64,000 nucleotides of DNA from Baia soyae (GTDB lineage: Bacteria; Bacillota; Bacilli; Thermoactinomycetales; Thermoactinomycetaceae). The notes under the pieces are model-generated. The model did no database searches and was not told the DNA's origin. It saw nothing but the letters and a program-made list of their open reading frames with translations. This document shows positions 22,671 through 30,567 of this stretch, piece by piece (the first letter of the stretch is position 1; every line of letters starts with the position of its first letter). The DNA lies in contig NZ_SLXV01000003.1 of assembly GCF_004341445.1 (NCBI RefSeq), positions 51,009 through 115,008 on the forward strand. The letters are read 5' to 3'. The position numbers and the translations under genes are program-made.

Positions 22671-22715
22671 ATGGGTAAAATCATTGCTATCGCCAATCAA
22701 AAAGGTGGAGTGGGT
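22671..22715 (+). CDS. soj: Soj/ParA, exon 1 (residues 1-15)
   Basis: Encodes MGKIIAIANQKGGVG, the start of a ParA ATPase, and stops at the glycine before the Walker A lysine. The ATG at 22671 follows GAGGTGATTGT. The reading frame resumes exactly with AAAACTACAACC at 24493, giving GGVG/KTTTSINLAA. The joined gene is 45 + 717 nt, or 253 residues, the length of B. subtilis Soj. Without intron removal the ribosome would run into intron sequence, so Soj production depends on splicing. Confidence 0.93.
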
Positions 22716-23201
22716 GTGCGTCCGTACAGGTCTCATAGAGATACCAGAAAGGTGTAGGACTAGAGAGAAGTCCTACTGGTGATTGGGCTTACCTGGAAGG
22801 GAAACTGGACAGGGAACATCGCATGCCCAAAAAGTGAGTTGTGAGAACTTGCGACACCATGGAGTGATATGGTTAAAGCTACACTGCTTGAACTCTAGCT
22901 TTGAGGCCCTGCCACTGGGGATATGCAGAGAAAATAACTGCATATGAGATGGTTACAGAGACCGTTACCCATAGTCGATGTACTCTCTACGATCTCCCAA
23001 TCAATCAATGGATTGAGAAAGAAGCGAACGGAGAACCTACGTTACTCAGATAGCTCTATGAAACTAAAACGGAGAGGCCTAAAGGAAGATAATGTTTCCC
23101 ATGGCGTCGGAGCCTTCATAGTAGTCTGAGATCGAGAAAGACGGTTACATGGCGAAGGAAGGCAGGTTATCAGATTACAGGGATAAAGTGAGGTATGCGG
23201 A

Positions 23202-24365
23202 ATGCAATCGGCCGAACTAGTGCTATCTCTGATCAAACAGAAAGCAAGACAAGACGAAAATTTCCAATTTAATCGACTGTATCGAATCCTGTATAATCCG
23301 GATGTTTACTCCTATGGTTGGAAATCATCAGGGGAGTCCGTACCGAATCCCCTCGGAGCTTATCAATGGGACGACTGGTACCATTTGATTCAATCGGAGT
23401 GTTGGCATCCACATAGGAACATGGAAGGGCAAACGTTGTTTCCTGAGATGACGGTTATGAAAATTCTTCAAGTATGTCATCAGGCTCTATTTCCAGTACA
23501 TGAAAATCAGTTTGTGATGGATCAGGGAACTTCTATGAAACATCATGATTTTCGTGAATTAGGGAGGACATTGCGAAATGCTACCAATAAGTGGTTGATT
23601 TCATTTTCGATACCCTTTGACCTAATGGATTCGTGGGAACATTGCCGAACGCTACTAAAGGTGCGATGTCAAGATGGTCGATGGTTAGAGTTGGTCCGAA
23701 GATGTCATAGCCAAAAGTGGCTCCATCCACATTCAGAATATGAGCGTTACGGAGTACAGCCATTTTCTTTTACACTACATAAGGCGATTGACACACTTGT
23801 GCAACGTATGCTTCTTGGAATGGACACGTTTTATATTCGGATTCATTCGCAGGTTCATATATTTGTAGATGCACCATTTTCGGAAGTGAAAAGATATCAA
23901 CAGCGCTTGCAATCGGTGTGTGATCAGCATAAGCTACCGATTGTTGTAAATGATCCGGAGCGTAAAGGGAAGAGAGTGATCGGCCCCTATCAGATTGCTT
24001 GGCAGAGGAACCATCAGAAGTGGAAGGTTTACATAGCAGAAGAGGAATGTTGGCACTGGATAAAGTCCTTTACGAAAAGCGGGAGAGCCTGTCATGTTTC
24101 CAATCGAATTCATTTATCTATTCCACAGATTATAGAGTTGTATTGTCGTGATTTGCAATTATTTGATACTCATACAGAGGCTAAGAAGTATTTTCCGAAA
24201 CAGAGGGACCGATTCTGTGATATACATTTTGTCAGCTTATGTAAAACCATCGCAGCGAAAGAAAAGAGTTCGGTTAAAAAGACATTAAATCGATATGGAA
24301 CAAAAGAGAAGAGGGTTCTTCGGGCCAGGGATGGGGAGCGGTTCGCCCAGTATGATCCACGTTAA
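23202..24365 (+). CDS. Group II intron-encoded maturase with a non-catalytic RT domain
   Basis: A 387-aa intron-encoded protein that still lines up with group II reverse transcriptases but lacks their active site. Residues 18-37 (DENFQFNRLYRILYNPDVYS) are the normal RT-0 start. Near residue 130 KWLISFSIPFDLMD replaces the usual KWFI.GDI..FFD. Near 185 the PQGG motif reads VQPF, and near 210 the YADD box is replaced by YIRIHSQVHIF. Domain X is kept at 346-361 (LCKTIAAKEKSSVKK). No zinc or HNH endonuclease follows. The frame is uninterrupted. I infer a splicing-only maturase, comparable in logic to plant MatK. The ATG follows GTGAGG. Confidence 0.85.
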   Translation: MQSAELVLSLIKQKARQDENFQFNRLYRILYNPDVYSYGWKSSGESVPNPLGAYQWDDWYHLIQSECWHPHRNMEGQTLFPEMTVMKILQVCHQALFPVHENQFVMDQGTSMKHHDFRELGRTLRNATNKWLISFSIPFDLMDSWEHCRTLLKVRCQDGRWLELVRRCHSQKWLHPHSEYERYGVQPFSFTLHKAIDTLVQRMLLGMDTFYIRIHSQVHIFVDAPFSEVKRYQQRLQSVCDQHKLPIVVNDPERKGKRVIGPYQIAWQRNHQKWKVYIAEEECWHWIKSFTKSGRACHVSNRIHLSIPQIIELYCRDLQLFDTHTEAKKYFPKQRDRFCDIHFVSLCKTIAAKEKSSVKKTLNRYGTKEKRVLRARDGERFAQYDPR

Positions 24366-24403
24366 TTTTCATTTTCGTCTTGTTTGATTCTGTGATAACT
24401 GGA

Positions 24404-24437
24404 GAGCCGTATATGCCGAAAGGTGTACGTACGGTTC
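24404..24437 (+). ncRNA. Group II intron domain V
   Basis: The 34-nt element starts GAGCCGTAT, has a GAAA tetraloop at the tip (24418-24421) and ends GTACGGTTC, the classic catalytic hairpin with its AGC-like triad. It lies 38 nt after the maturase stop. Confidence 0.93.
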
Positions 24438-24492
24438 GGAGGGGGTTGGTGGGAGACCTGCTTATTGGCAAGGCGTCTACCTTCTACCCTAC

Positions 24493-25209
24493 AAAACTAC
24501 AACCTCTATAAATTTGGCAGCATGTTTGGCGGCGATAGGCAAGAAAATTTTAATAGTAGATATTGATCCGCAAGGAAATACCACAAGCGGGCTAGGCATT
24601 AACAAAGCCGACGTGAAGCATTGTGTATATGATGTTTTGATTAATGATCGCTCTGTTGAAGAAGTAATCCTACCAACAGGCGTTGATAACTTTCATTTGA
24701 TCCCAGCAACGATTCAATTAGCGGGTGCAGAGATTGAATTGGGACAGGCCATTTCGAGGGAATTAAGGCTCAAACGAGCCCTGCAAACCTGTAAGAATGA
24801 ATTTGATTATATCTTTATCGATTGTCCACCATCATTGGGTATTATTACGCTAAATGCGCTAACTGCCGCAGAGTCGGTTATCATCCCGATTCAGTGTGAG
24901 TTTTACGCATTAGAAGGGCTAGGACAATTGCTTAATACGGTTCGTCTCGTGCAAAAACATCTGAATCGGAATCTGGAGGTAGAGGGAGTTCTTCTGACCA
25001 TGTTCGATGCCCGAACCAACTTGTCCGTTCAGGTGATGGAAGAGGTAAAAAAATACTTCCAATCCAGAGTGTACGAGACCGTTATCCCTCGTAATGTTCG
25101 TTTATCGGAGGCGCCAAGTTATGGTAAATCTATCATTGCTTATGATCCAAGATCGAAAGGCGCTGAATGCTATATGCAATTAGCAAAGGAAGTGGCGAGA
25201 AGTGAGTAA
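24493..25209 (+). CDS. soj: Soj/ParA, exon 2 (residues 16-253)
   Basis: The remaining 238 residues of the ParA ATPase begin KTTTSINLAACLAAIGKKIL, completing Walker A KGGVGKT. The Walker B-like segment YIFIDCPPSLGI and the DNA-binding basic residues near the end (PRNVRLSEAPSYGKS) are present. Soj with Spo0J controls DnaA activity and origin segregation. A reading frame starting at the first internal ATG (24514) would lack the nucleotide-binding loop, so that start is not real. The last 8 nt overlap the GTG of spo0J, indicating coupled translation. Confidence 0.95.
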   Translation, partial: KTTTSINLAACLAAIGKKILIVDIDPQGNTTSGLGINKADVKHCVYDVLINDRSVEEVILPTGVDNFHLIPATIQLAGAEIELGQAISRELRLKRALQTCKNEFDYIFIDCPPSLGIITLNALTAAESVIIPIQCEFYALEGLGQLLNTVRLVQKHLNRNLEVEGVLLTMFDARTNLSVQVMEEVKKYFQSRVYETVIPRNVRLSEAPSYGKSIIAYDPRSKGAECYMQLAKEVARSE

Positions 25210-26071
25210 AGGCTTAGGTAAAGGGTTAAACGCACTTTTTCTCAACACAGACGCTGATGTTCGTGACGATGATCTTGTAAAAGAAGTAGAAGTACTTGAA
25301 TTACGTGCCAATCCATATCAACCGCGAAAGCACTTTGATGAAGATGGTTCTTTGAATGAATTAGCGGAATCAGTGAAACAACATGGGATTATCCAGCCCT
25401 TGATTGTACGAAAAAGCATTCGTGGATATGAGATTGTAGCAGGAGAACGACGGTTTCGTGCGGCGAAGCAGGTAGGCTTAGAGAAAGTCCCAGTTGTCGT
25501 CAGGGATTATACAGACAATGAAATGATGGAAATTGCGCTGGTAGAAAACCTGCAGAGAGAGGACTTAAACCCGATCGAGGTGGCGATGGCGTATCAAAAA
25601 TTGCTTCAACACTTGCATTTAACGCAAGAGCAATTGTCAGAGCGAGTGGGCGTAAGTCGGTCACATGTTACCAATTTCATCCGTCTTCTACAGCTCCCCG
25701 CGGAGATTCAAGACAATGTTTCACGTGGAACATTGTCCATGGGTCATGCCAGAGCGCTTTTAGGAGTCAAAGATTCGGACTTACAAAAGAGGCTCTCGAA
25801 GAAAGTGATCGAAGAAGAGACCAACGTTCGTCAACTAGAAGAGTGGATCCAGCGGCTGAATCAGAAGGGGAGTCCAAAGACAGAGAAGGCAAAGCAGGAA
25901 CAGGAGCTTTCCCCCGAGATGAGACGTTTTGAAGGTGTACTCCAAGAGATTTTTAGTACATCTGTTAAGATTCGTCCAGGTCGCAGAAAAGGTAAGATTG
26001 AGATCGAATACTACTCTGAGCGAGAACTGGAGCGGATCGTGGAGTTACTGCAACAAGATCGGATTTTATAG
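25202..26071 (+). CDS. spo0J: Chromosome partitioning protein Spo0J/ParB
   Basis: A CTP-dependent DNA clamp that loads at parS, recruits SMC and regulates Soj. It has 289 aa from GTG 25202. The N-terminus MSKGLGKGLNALF is the Soj-activating peptide. GERRFRA (CTP binding) is near residue 80, ENLQRED near 117, and an HTH at about 140-165. The C-terminal dimerisation domain ends RELERIVELLQQDRIL. It contains a parS site within its own coding region, as in B. subtilis. It is distinct from noc by lacking the amphipathic start. Confidence 0.97.
   Translation: MSKGLGKGLNALFLNTDADVRDDDLVKEVEVLELRANPYQPRKHFDEDGSLNELAESVKQHGIIQPLIVRKSIRGYEIVAGERRFRAAKQVGLEKVPVVVRDYTDNEMMEIALVENLQREDLNPIEVAMAYQKLLQHLHLTQEQLSERVGVSRSHVTNFIRLLQLPAEIQDNVSRGTLSMGHARALLGVKDSDLQKRLSKKVIEEETNVRQLEEWIQRLNQKGSPKTEKAKQEQELSPEMRRFEGVLQEIFSTSVKIRPGRRKGKIEIEYYSERELERIVELLQQDRIL
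25717..25732. promoter_or_regulatory. parS site inside spo0J
   Basis: TGTTTCACGTGGAACA differs from the perfect palindrome at one base and is extended by CAA/TTG on each side. The best-known B. subtilis parS also lies within spo0J. Confidence 0.93.
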
Positions 26072-26103
26072 GGTAGATAAGCAGATATTGGGTGATCAAG
26101 GTC

Positions 26104-26210
26104 CGGAGAGTCTATTCAATCACTGCTCAATACCGATCCTGCAGAGAAGTGGACTTGCTTTCCACATCCTCGTAGGCTCACTATTTAAGCTGTGGATAGA
26201 TATATGCCCC
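26104..26210. repeat. Palindromic repeat element C (mosaic of A and B)
   Basis: The left part (26104-26152, starting GGAGAGTCTATTCAATCAC) matches the reverse complement of the right end of element B at roughly 85%. The right part (26162-26210, CCACATCCTCGTAGGCTCAC onward) matches the reverse complement of the left end of element A at roughly 80%. The two arms of C therefore come from two repeat types. It fills the spo0J-yyaC spacer. Confidence 0.65.
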
Positions 26211-26289
26211 GGGCGCTCCATCTAATAGATAATCTAAAGTTCTTGCCTTTGAACACTGGACATAGATTCCTTAAGCAGAGCAACCTAAC

Positions 26290-26347
26290 ACAAACAACCC
26301 CAACTTCATGTGAAAACGAATCTCACACGAAGATCAGGGTTGTTTGT
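26290..26347. terminator. Terminator between spo0J and yyaC
   Basis: ACAAACAACCC (26290-26300) pairs with GGGTTGTTTGT (26337-26347), with an inner TTCATGTGA/TCACACGAA helix. The genes converge here, so it may serve both. Confidence 0.7.
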
Positions 26348-26370
26348 TATCTTTGTCCACTAAGGGTACA

Positions 26371-26976
26371 TTATACATAAGGTTGTGCACGGTCTAACTC
26401 CGCATTTCGGACCAGGTGAATCGATTGCTGAATACTCCCCGCAATAATCTCTGCCATATTCATCACAAGACTTAAGCGAGTATTTTGTAGGACAAGGTAT
26501 TCCATAAAGCCAGACACGTTCACAATACCAGTAATCGAAAGGTTCCCTATCTCTGGCAGGTCTTTATTAACACCTGCTCCGGGCTTGATAGAGCCTTGAG
26601 AAACCTGTATAGCACCCACATTTTTTAATTGTCCTAGACATGCATCAATGGCGATAATAAAGTTATCTGGGTGGTGCTGTTGAATCATTTCTACTGTACT
26701 AGCTAAGTTGAGAGCATGAACAGGTTCGTCAAGCGTTCCATAGACAGCCCCTATATCATGAAATCGTTTTTTCTGTAGGATAGAGCCAACAAGGGGTCCG
26801 AGTGAATCTCCTGTTGATCGATCTGTACCGATACAAACACAGACGATTTCACGTCCATGCGAGAGTTGTAAGAGATGTTGATAAAGGGAATGAGTGCAAT
26901 TGTGTAGAGCGCTAGAATCTTGATAAGAGATGCGAAATGGAGAAAGAGTTTTAATTTGGTTAGATGATTCTTTCAT
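26371..26976 (-). CDS. yyaC: YyaC, GPR-like spore protease family (DUF1256)
   Basis: A 201-aa DUF1256 protein related in fold to the germination protease GPR and found in endospore formers, where it is made in the forespore. Visible conserved elements are CIGTDRSTGDSLGPLVG (about 47-63, with the acidic residues expected near the active site), YGTLDEPVHALNL and IAIDACLG. I start at the ATG at 26976, which follows GAGAGGA; the upstream GTG would sit too close. It stands next to spo0J in the conserved origin order. Its substrate is not settled. Confidence 0.9.
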   Translation of the reverse strand: MKESSNQIKTLSPFRISYQDSSALHNCTHSLYQHLLQLSHGREIVCVCIGTDRSTGDSLGPLVGSILQKKRFHDIGAVYGTLDEPVHALNLASTVEMIQQHHPDNFIIAIDACLGQLKNVGAIQVSQGSIKPGAGVNKDLPEIGNLSITGIVNVSGFMEYLVLQNTRLSLVMNMAEIIAGSIQQSIHLVRNAELDRAQPYV

Positions 26977-27112
26977 CACCAGCGTCCTCTCAGAATATAT
27001 TGATGTTACAGTATACGGATATTTTGAGAGGTTTATACCTACAGATTGAGAGATTTGTAGAGTGGGTAAGATAAGATGTAAGATACAATCTCTATGGAAG
27101 GAGGATGCTTAG

Positions 27113-27733
27113 ATGCGAACATCATCTCTATTAAAATGGGTGATTCGAATGTTCCTCCGTTTATATCATCGTGTGGAAGTAATAGGAATGGAAAAGTTCC
27201 CCCGCGAAGGGGCCGCACTTATCGTTGGCAATCATATTAGTTATATCGATCCTTTTTATATTGGCTCTATGTTACCGCGCCATGTTCATTTTATGGCGAA
27301 AGCAGAAGCATGGAGATTTCGAATCACAAAGTTTTTCCTGGATATATTCCAGGCATTTCCTGTTAATCGAGAGAAAGCAGATATTCAAGCGATCCGAACC
27401 GCTTTGCGTTATTTAGAGGAAAAAAAATTGGTGGGTCTTTTTCCGGAGGGTGGAATTCGTGAGGATGTAGCCCCTCTCCAAGAAGTAAAACAAGGTGCTG
27501 CTTTCTTGTCCATAAAGGCCAATGCCCCTGTGGTCCCTATTTATCTGTCAGGTAGCGAAAAGGCGTTACCTGTAGGGAAGATTTGGATCAGACCTAGTAA
27601 GATTCGGATCATTATTGGAGATTTGATTTTGGTCCCAGAAGCAGGAACCTTTCGGGAGAGGCAAGAATATCTCTCGCAACAAATTTTGCAAACACTACTG
27701 GACTTACGGAAGTCGATTGAGCAAATGGATTAA
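27113..27733 (+). CDS. plsC: 1-acyl-sn-glycerol-3-phosphate acyltransferase
   Basis: A PlsC-family enzyme that transfers the second acyl chain to make phosphatidic acid at the membrane. The 206 residues contain the four blocks: catalytic GNHISYIDPF (HxxxxD, about 41-50), FPVNREKAD (about 83), LFPEGGIRED (about 106) and NAPVVPIYLSGS (about 140). A short hydrophobic N-terminus (LLKWVIRMFLRLYH) probably associates with the membrane. The GAAGGAGGATGCTTAG site supports the ATG. It is an insertion relative to B. subtilis, between yyaC and the DUF951 gene. Confidence 0.93.
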   Translation: MRTSSLLKWVIRMFLRLYHRVEVIGMEKFPREGAALIVGNHISYIDPFYIGSMLPRHVHFMAKAEAWRFRITKFFLDIFQAFPVNREKADIQAIRTALRYLEEKKLVGLFPEGGIREDVAPLQEVKQGAAFLSIKANAPVVPIYLSGSEKALPVGKIWIRPSKIRIIIGDLILVPEAGTFRERQEYLSQQILQTLLDLRKSIEQMD

Positions 27734-27777
27734 GTTGTATACGTAGATGATTTTAAAATGGAGAGTGGGGAACTTTC

Positions 27778-27984
27778 TTGCAACGAAAAGAATTTGGGTT
27801 AGGCGATGTGGTAGAGATGAAGAAAGCCCATCCTTGCGGGACAAATGCCTGGAAAGTGATCCGTATGGGGATGGATATCCGCATCAAATGCACAGGTTGT
27901 GAACATAGTGTCTTGCTGCCTAGAATGAGATTTGAACAGAAGTTGAAAAAGGTGCTTACGTCTGCTGAGTCAGAAGGAAACTAA
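27778..27984 (+). CDS. DUF951 family small protein
   Basis: A 68-aa DUF951 protein found just upstream of ychF in many Bacillota (YyzM in B. subtilis). It has a beta-rich core GLGDVVEMKKAHPCGTNAWK followed by IRIKCTGCEHSVLLPR, where the CTGC and a preceding Cys suggest a metal-binding or SH3-like RNA-binding fold. It starts at TTG 27778 after GAGAGTGGGG. The function is unknown. Close spacing after plsC implies co-transcription. Confidence 0.88.
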   Translation: MQRKEFGLGDVVEMKKAHPCGTNAWKVIRMGMDIRIKCTGCEHSVLLPRMRFEQKLKKVLTSAESEGN

Positions 27985-28096
27985 CGATATCCAAAAGTGA
28001 GGGCGGTTCTATGGGAATCGCTTTTTGTTATGAATTATTTCCGCTATAATAAGATAGTTGAATCAAAGAATCGGGAAAATTGGAGTTGAATGATAA

Positions 28097-29197
28097 ATGG
28101 CATTGACGACAGGAATAGTAGGTCTCCCGAATGTCGGGAAATCCACATTATTTAATGCGATTACACAAGCAGGGGCAGAATCAGCAAACTATCCATTTTG
28201 CACCATTGACCCAAACGTAGGAGTGGTAGATGTACCAGATGTACGGTTGGATCGCCTAGAGCAGATGATTAATCCTCAGCGAGTTGTGCCTACTTCCTTT
28301 CATTTTGTAGATATTGCAGGCTTAGTGAAAGGTGCGAGTAAGGGGGAGGGACTCGGAAATAAGTTTCTTTCTCATATTCGCGAAGTAGATGCAATTATTC
28401 ACGTAGTGCGCTGCTTTGAAGACGAGAATATTACCCACGTATCTGGGAAGATCGATCCAGCGGATGATATGGAAACGATTAATCTCGAACTCGTATTTGC
28501 GGATATGGAGACAGTAGAAAAACGGATGGATCGCGTTTTACGTCAGAAGAAAAGTGGCGAGAAACTGGCTACTCAAGAGCATGATGTATTATCGAAAATA
28601 CTTCCTGTATTGGAAGAGGGGAAGCCTGCGCGCTCTGTAGACCTAAGCCCTGAAGAGAAGCTGATCGTGAAAAGCCTGAACCTGCTAACGATGAAAAACA
28701 TGCTTTATGCGGCAAATGTGAGTGAAGAGGAAGTTGCCAATCCAGATGGAAATCCACACGTTCAACGAGTAAAGGAAATCGCAGCATCGGAAGGCGCTGG
28801 AGTGGTCACGATTAGTGCTCAAGTAGAGGCTGAGATTGCCGAGTTAGATGATGAAGAGCGGAAAATGTTCCTAGATGAGCTAGGCTTGGAGCAATCAGGA
28901 CTCGACCGTTTGATCACGGAGGCGTATCGTTTATTAGGCTTGATCACGTACTTTACTGCGGGTGAAAAAGAAGTACGGGCTTGGACCATTCGTGAAGGTA
29001 CGAAAGCTCCACAAGCGGCGGGTGTGATTCATACTGACTTTGAACGTGGGTTCATTCGTGCAGAGACCGTTGCTTATGAGGATTTGATCAACTCTGGAAG
29101 TTTAGCACAGGCGCGCGAAAAAGGTCTGCTTCGTTTAGAAGGTAAGGATTATGTAGTGGATGATGGAGATGTGATGAACTTCCGTTTTAATGTGTAG
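28097..29197 (+). CDS. ychF: Redox-regulated ATPase YchF (Obg-like)
   Basis: A ribosome-associated OBG-family P-loop protein that prefers ATP. It has 366 aa: G1 GLPNVGKST (residues 8-16), switch region [11 protein letters not shown]3 [17 protein letters not shown], the coiled-coil insertion (about 130-200), and a C-terminal TGS domain with [13 protein letters not shown] and [13 protein letters not shown]. The degenerate G4 ([12 protein letters not shown]) explains the ATP preference. A TATAAT at 28045-28050 could be its -10 element, with no clear -35. Confidence 0.97.
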   Translation: MALTTGIVGLPNVGKSTLFNAITQAGAESANYPFCTIDPNVGVVDVPDVRLDRLEQMINPQRVVPTSFHFVDIAGLVKGASKGEGLGNKFLSHIREVDAIIHVVRCFEDENITHVSGKIDPADDMETINLELVFADMETVEKRMDRVLRQKKSGEKLATQEHDVLSKILPVLEEGKPARSVDLSPEEKLIVKSLNLLTMKNMLYAANVSEEEVANPDGNPHVQRVKEIAASEGAGVVTISAQVEAEIAELDDEERKMFLDELGLEQSGLDRLITEAYRLLGLITYFTAGEKEVRAWTIREGTKAPQAAGVIHTDFERGFIRAETVAYEDLINSGSLAQAREKGLLRLEGKDYVVDDGDVMNFRFNV

Positions 29198-29322
29198 CAG
29201 GTATGTAAAATGGATAAATCTACCTTTTTTCTAACAAACTACTTCACAATCGAACATACGTTTGATATGATTTTACCCATAGACATCAACGGAGTTTCAC
29301 AAAATAGGAAATTGCTTCTAGC

Positions 29323-29351
29323 TTGCTATTATAGTTGAGCTTTGCTAGAAT
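29323..29351 (+). promoter_or_regulatory. Predicted promoter of the rpsF operon
   Basis: TTGCTA (29323-29328) and TAGAAT (29346-29351) are 17 nt apart, giving a leader of about 75 nt. In that leader GCTCTC (29383-29388) pairs with GAGAGC (29400-29405), followed by CGCAAAG. S6:S18-binding leaders with a CCG element are known for this operon; whether this hairpin is one is uncertain. Confidence 0.5.
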
Positions 29352-29434
29352 GGATTAACGTGAGTAAATATGCTCGCCCCTTGCTCTCTCCTTAGATGTG
29401 AGAGCCGCAAAGTCCAGAAGGAGGTGTAGACGGA

Positions 29435-29725
29435 ATGCACAAATACGAATTGATGTACATCGTACGTCCAGATATGGACGAAGAAGCTGTGAAAGCAACC
29501 CGTGAGAAAGTAGCGGGTGTGATTACAAACAACGGTGGCGAAGTTGTGAAGACCGACGACATGGGGAAACGTCGTTTGGCTTACCTCATCAATAAATACC
29601 GTGAAGGTGTTTATACAGTTGTAAACTTCAACGGAGAAGCTACTATGGTTTCTGAGTTGGAGCGTGTAATCAACATTGATGAAAATATCATCCGCCATAT
29701 GGTTGTAAACATGGATGAAAAATAA
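29435..29725 (+). CDS. rpsF: Small ribosomal subunit protein bS6
   Basis: A 96-aa ribosomal protein that pairs with bS18 on the platform of the 30S subunit. The N-terminus MHKYELMYIVRPDMDEE and the segment TDDMGKRRLAYLINKYREG are family signatures. The AAGGAGGTG site 8 nt upstream is strong. It heads the rpsF-ssb-rpsR operon, whose order is conserved. Nothing is irregular. Confidence 0.98.
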   Translation: MHKYELMYIVRPDMDEEAVKATREKVAGVITNNGGEVVKTDDMGKRRLAYLINKYREGVYTVVNFNGEATMVSELERVINIDENIIRHMVVNMDEK

Positions 29726-29757
29726 ATACTAGAGGGATTCAAGGGAGAGATTGCGTC

Positions 29758-30291
29758 ATGGTAAACCGAGTTGTTTTGATTGGTCGATTAACTGCTGATC
29801 CTGAAATGCGTTATACGCAGTCTGGGGTTGCAGTGACTCGCTTTTCCATAGCTGTAAATCGTAATTATACGAATCAGCAAGGAGAACGTGAAGTAGACTT
29901 TATCAATATTGTTGCATGGCGTGGTACAGCAGAAACCTGTGCTAACTACCTAAAGAAGGGGCGTCTGGTTGGTGTTGATGGCCGCTTACAAATTAGCGTC
30001 TATGAAAACCAAGAAGGCCGTAAAGTACGTAACGCAGAGGTAATAGCCGAAAGCGTTCAGTTCTTAGAATCAAATCGTACTCGTGAGGGTAACGGTTCTG
30101 ATTTTGGCGATTCTTCTTATGGTGGCAACTCGGGTGAAAGCTTCGGCGGTAGCAATAATCATAACAATAACAACTTTGGCGGTGGCTGGAATCAAAACAA
30201 TTCTAGCACCCAAGGTCGTCGTAAGGCGGATAATCCGTTCGAAGACGAGGGTAAGCCAATTGATCTCTCTGATGATGATCTTCCATTCTAG
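29758..30291 (+). CDS. ssb: Single-stranded DNA-binding protein SSB
   Basis: Coats single-stranded DNA in replication and repair. The 177 residues contain an OB fold (MVNRVVLIGRLTADPEMRYT through about 105), then a Gly/Asn/Ser-rich flexible linker (about 115-155, GGSNNHNNNNFGGGW) and the acidic tip DLSDDDLPF that docks partner proteins. It lies between rpsF and rpsR. It is probably essential, with no second copy in the window. Confidence 0.98.
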   Translation: MVNRVVLIGRLTADPEMRYTQSGVAVTRFSIAVNRNYTNQQGEREVDFINIVAWRGTAETCANYLKKGRLVGVDGRLQISVYENQEGRKVRNAEVIAESVQFLESNRTREGNGSDFGDSSYGGNSGESFGGSNNHNNNNFGGGWNQNNSSTQGRRKADNPFEDEGKPIDLSDDDLPF

Positions 30292-30333
30292 TTAACGATA
30301 AAATGTACTTTTTTTGGACAGGAGGGAATGTGA

Positions 30334-30561
30334 ATGGCTCGTCGTCGTGGACATAAACGTCGTAAAGTTTGTTACTTCACAGTAAACAAAGTTGCTTACA
30401 TCGACTATAAAGATACAGACTTGCTCCGTAAGTTTGTTAGCGAACGCGGTAAGATTTTACCACGTCGTGTAACAGGAACTAGTTCAAAATATCAACGTCA
30501 ATTGACTCGTGCAATCAAACGTGCTCGTCAAATGGCACTCCTAGCTTATACAAACGACTAG
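30334..30561 (+). CDS. rpsR: Small ribosomal subunit protein bS18
   Basis: A 75-aa basic ribosomal protein with the motif [18 protein letters not shown] and a [11 protein letters not shown] tail. The N-terminal [15 protein letters not shown] carries a single Cys rather than the four of zinc-binding paralogues. It follows a GGAGGGAATGTGA site. It is the last gene of the rpsF operon and is followed by a terminator that overlaps the end of the convergent hydrolase gene. Confidence 0.98.
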   Translation: MARRRGHKRRKVCYFTVNKVAYIDYKDTDLLRKFVSERGKILPRRVTGTSSKYQRQLTRAIKRARQMALLAYTND

Positions 30562-30567
30562 GAATCT

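Larger units (their letters stand above)
22716..24492 (+). mobile_element. Group II intron inserted in soj
   Basis: A 1,777-nt element that begins GTGCG (22716) and ends CTAC (24492), matching the GUGYG...AY rule. Removing it restores the Soj frame precisely. Domain V is at 24404-24437, followed by a domain VI stem with a possible branch-point A at 24486. About 490 nt of structured RNA (domains I-III) precede the encoded protein at 23202. A possible EBS1, ACCCAT (22967-22972), can pair with the last six exon-1 bases GTGGGT using one G-U pair. The intron interrupts a conserved coding motif, so it must splice to be tolerated. Confidence 0.93.

Noticed and set aside
24514..25209. Soj as a shortened protein starting at an internal ATG
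   Set aside because: This would lack the whole Walker A loop; exon 1 and the intron boundaries restore the full gene exactly.
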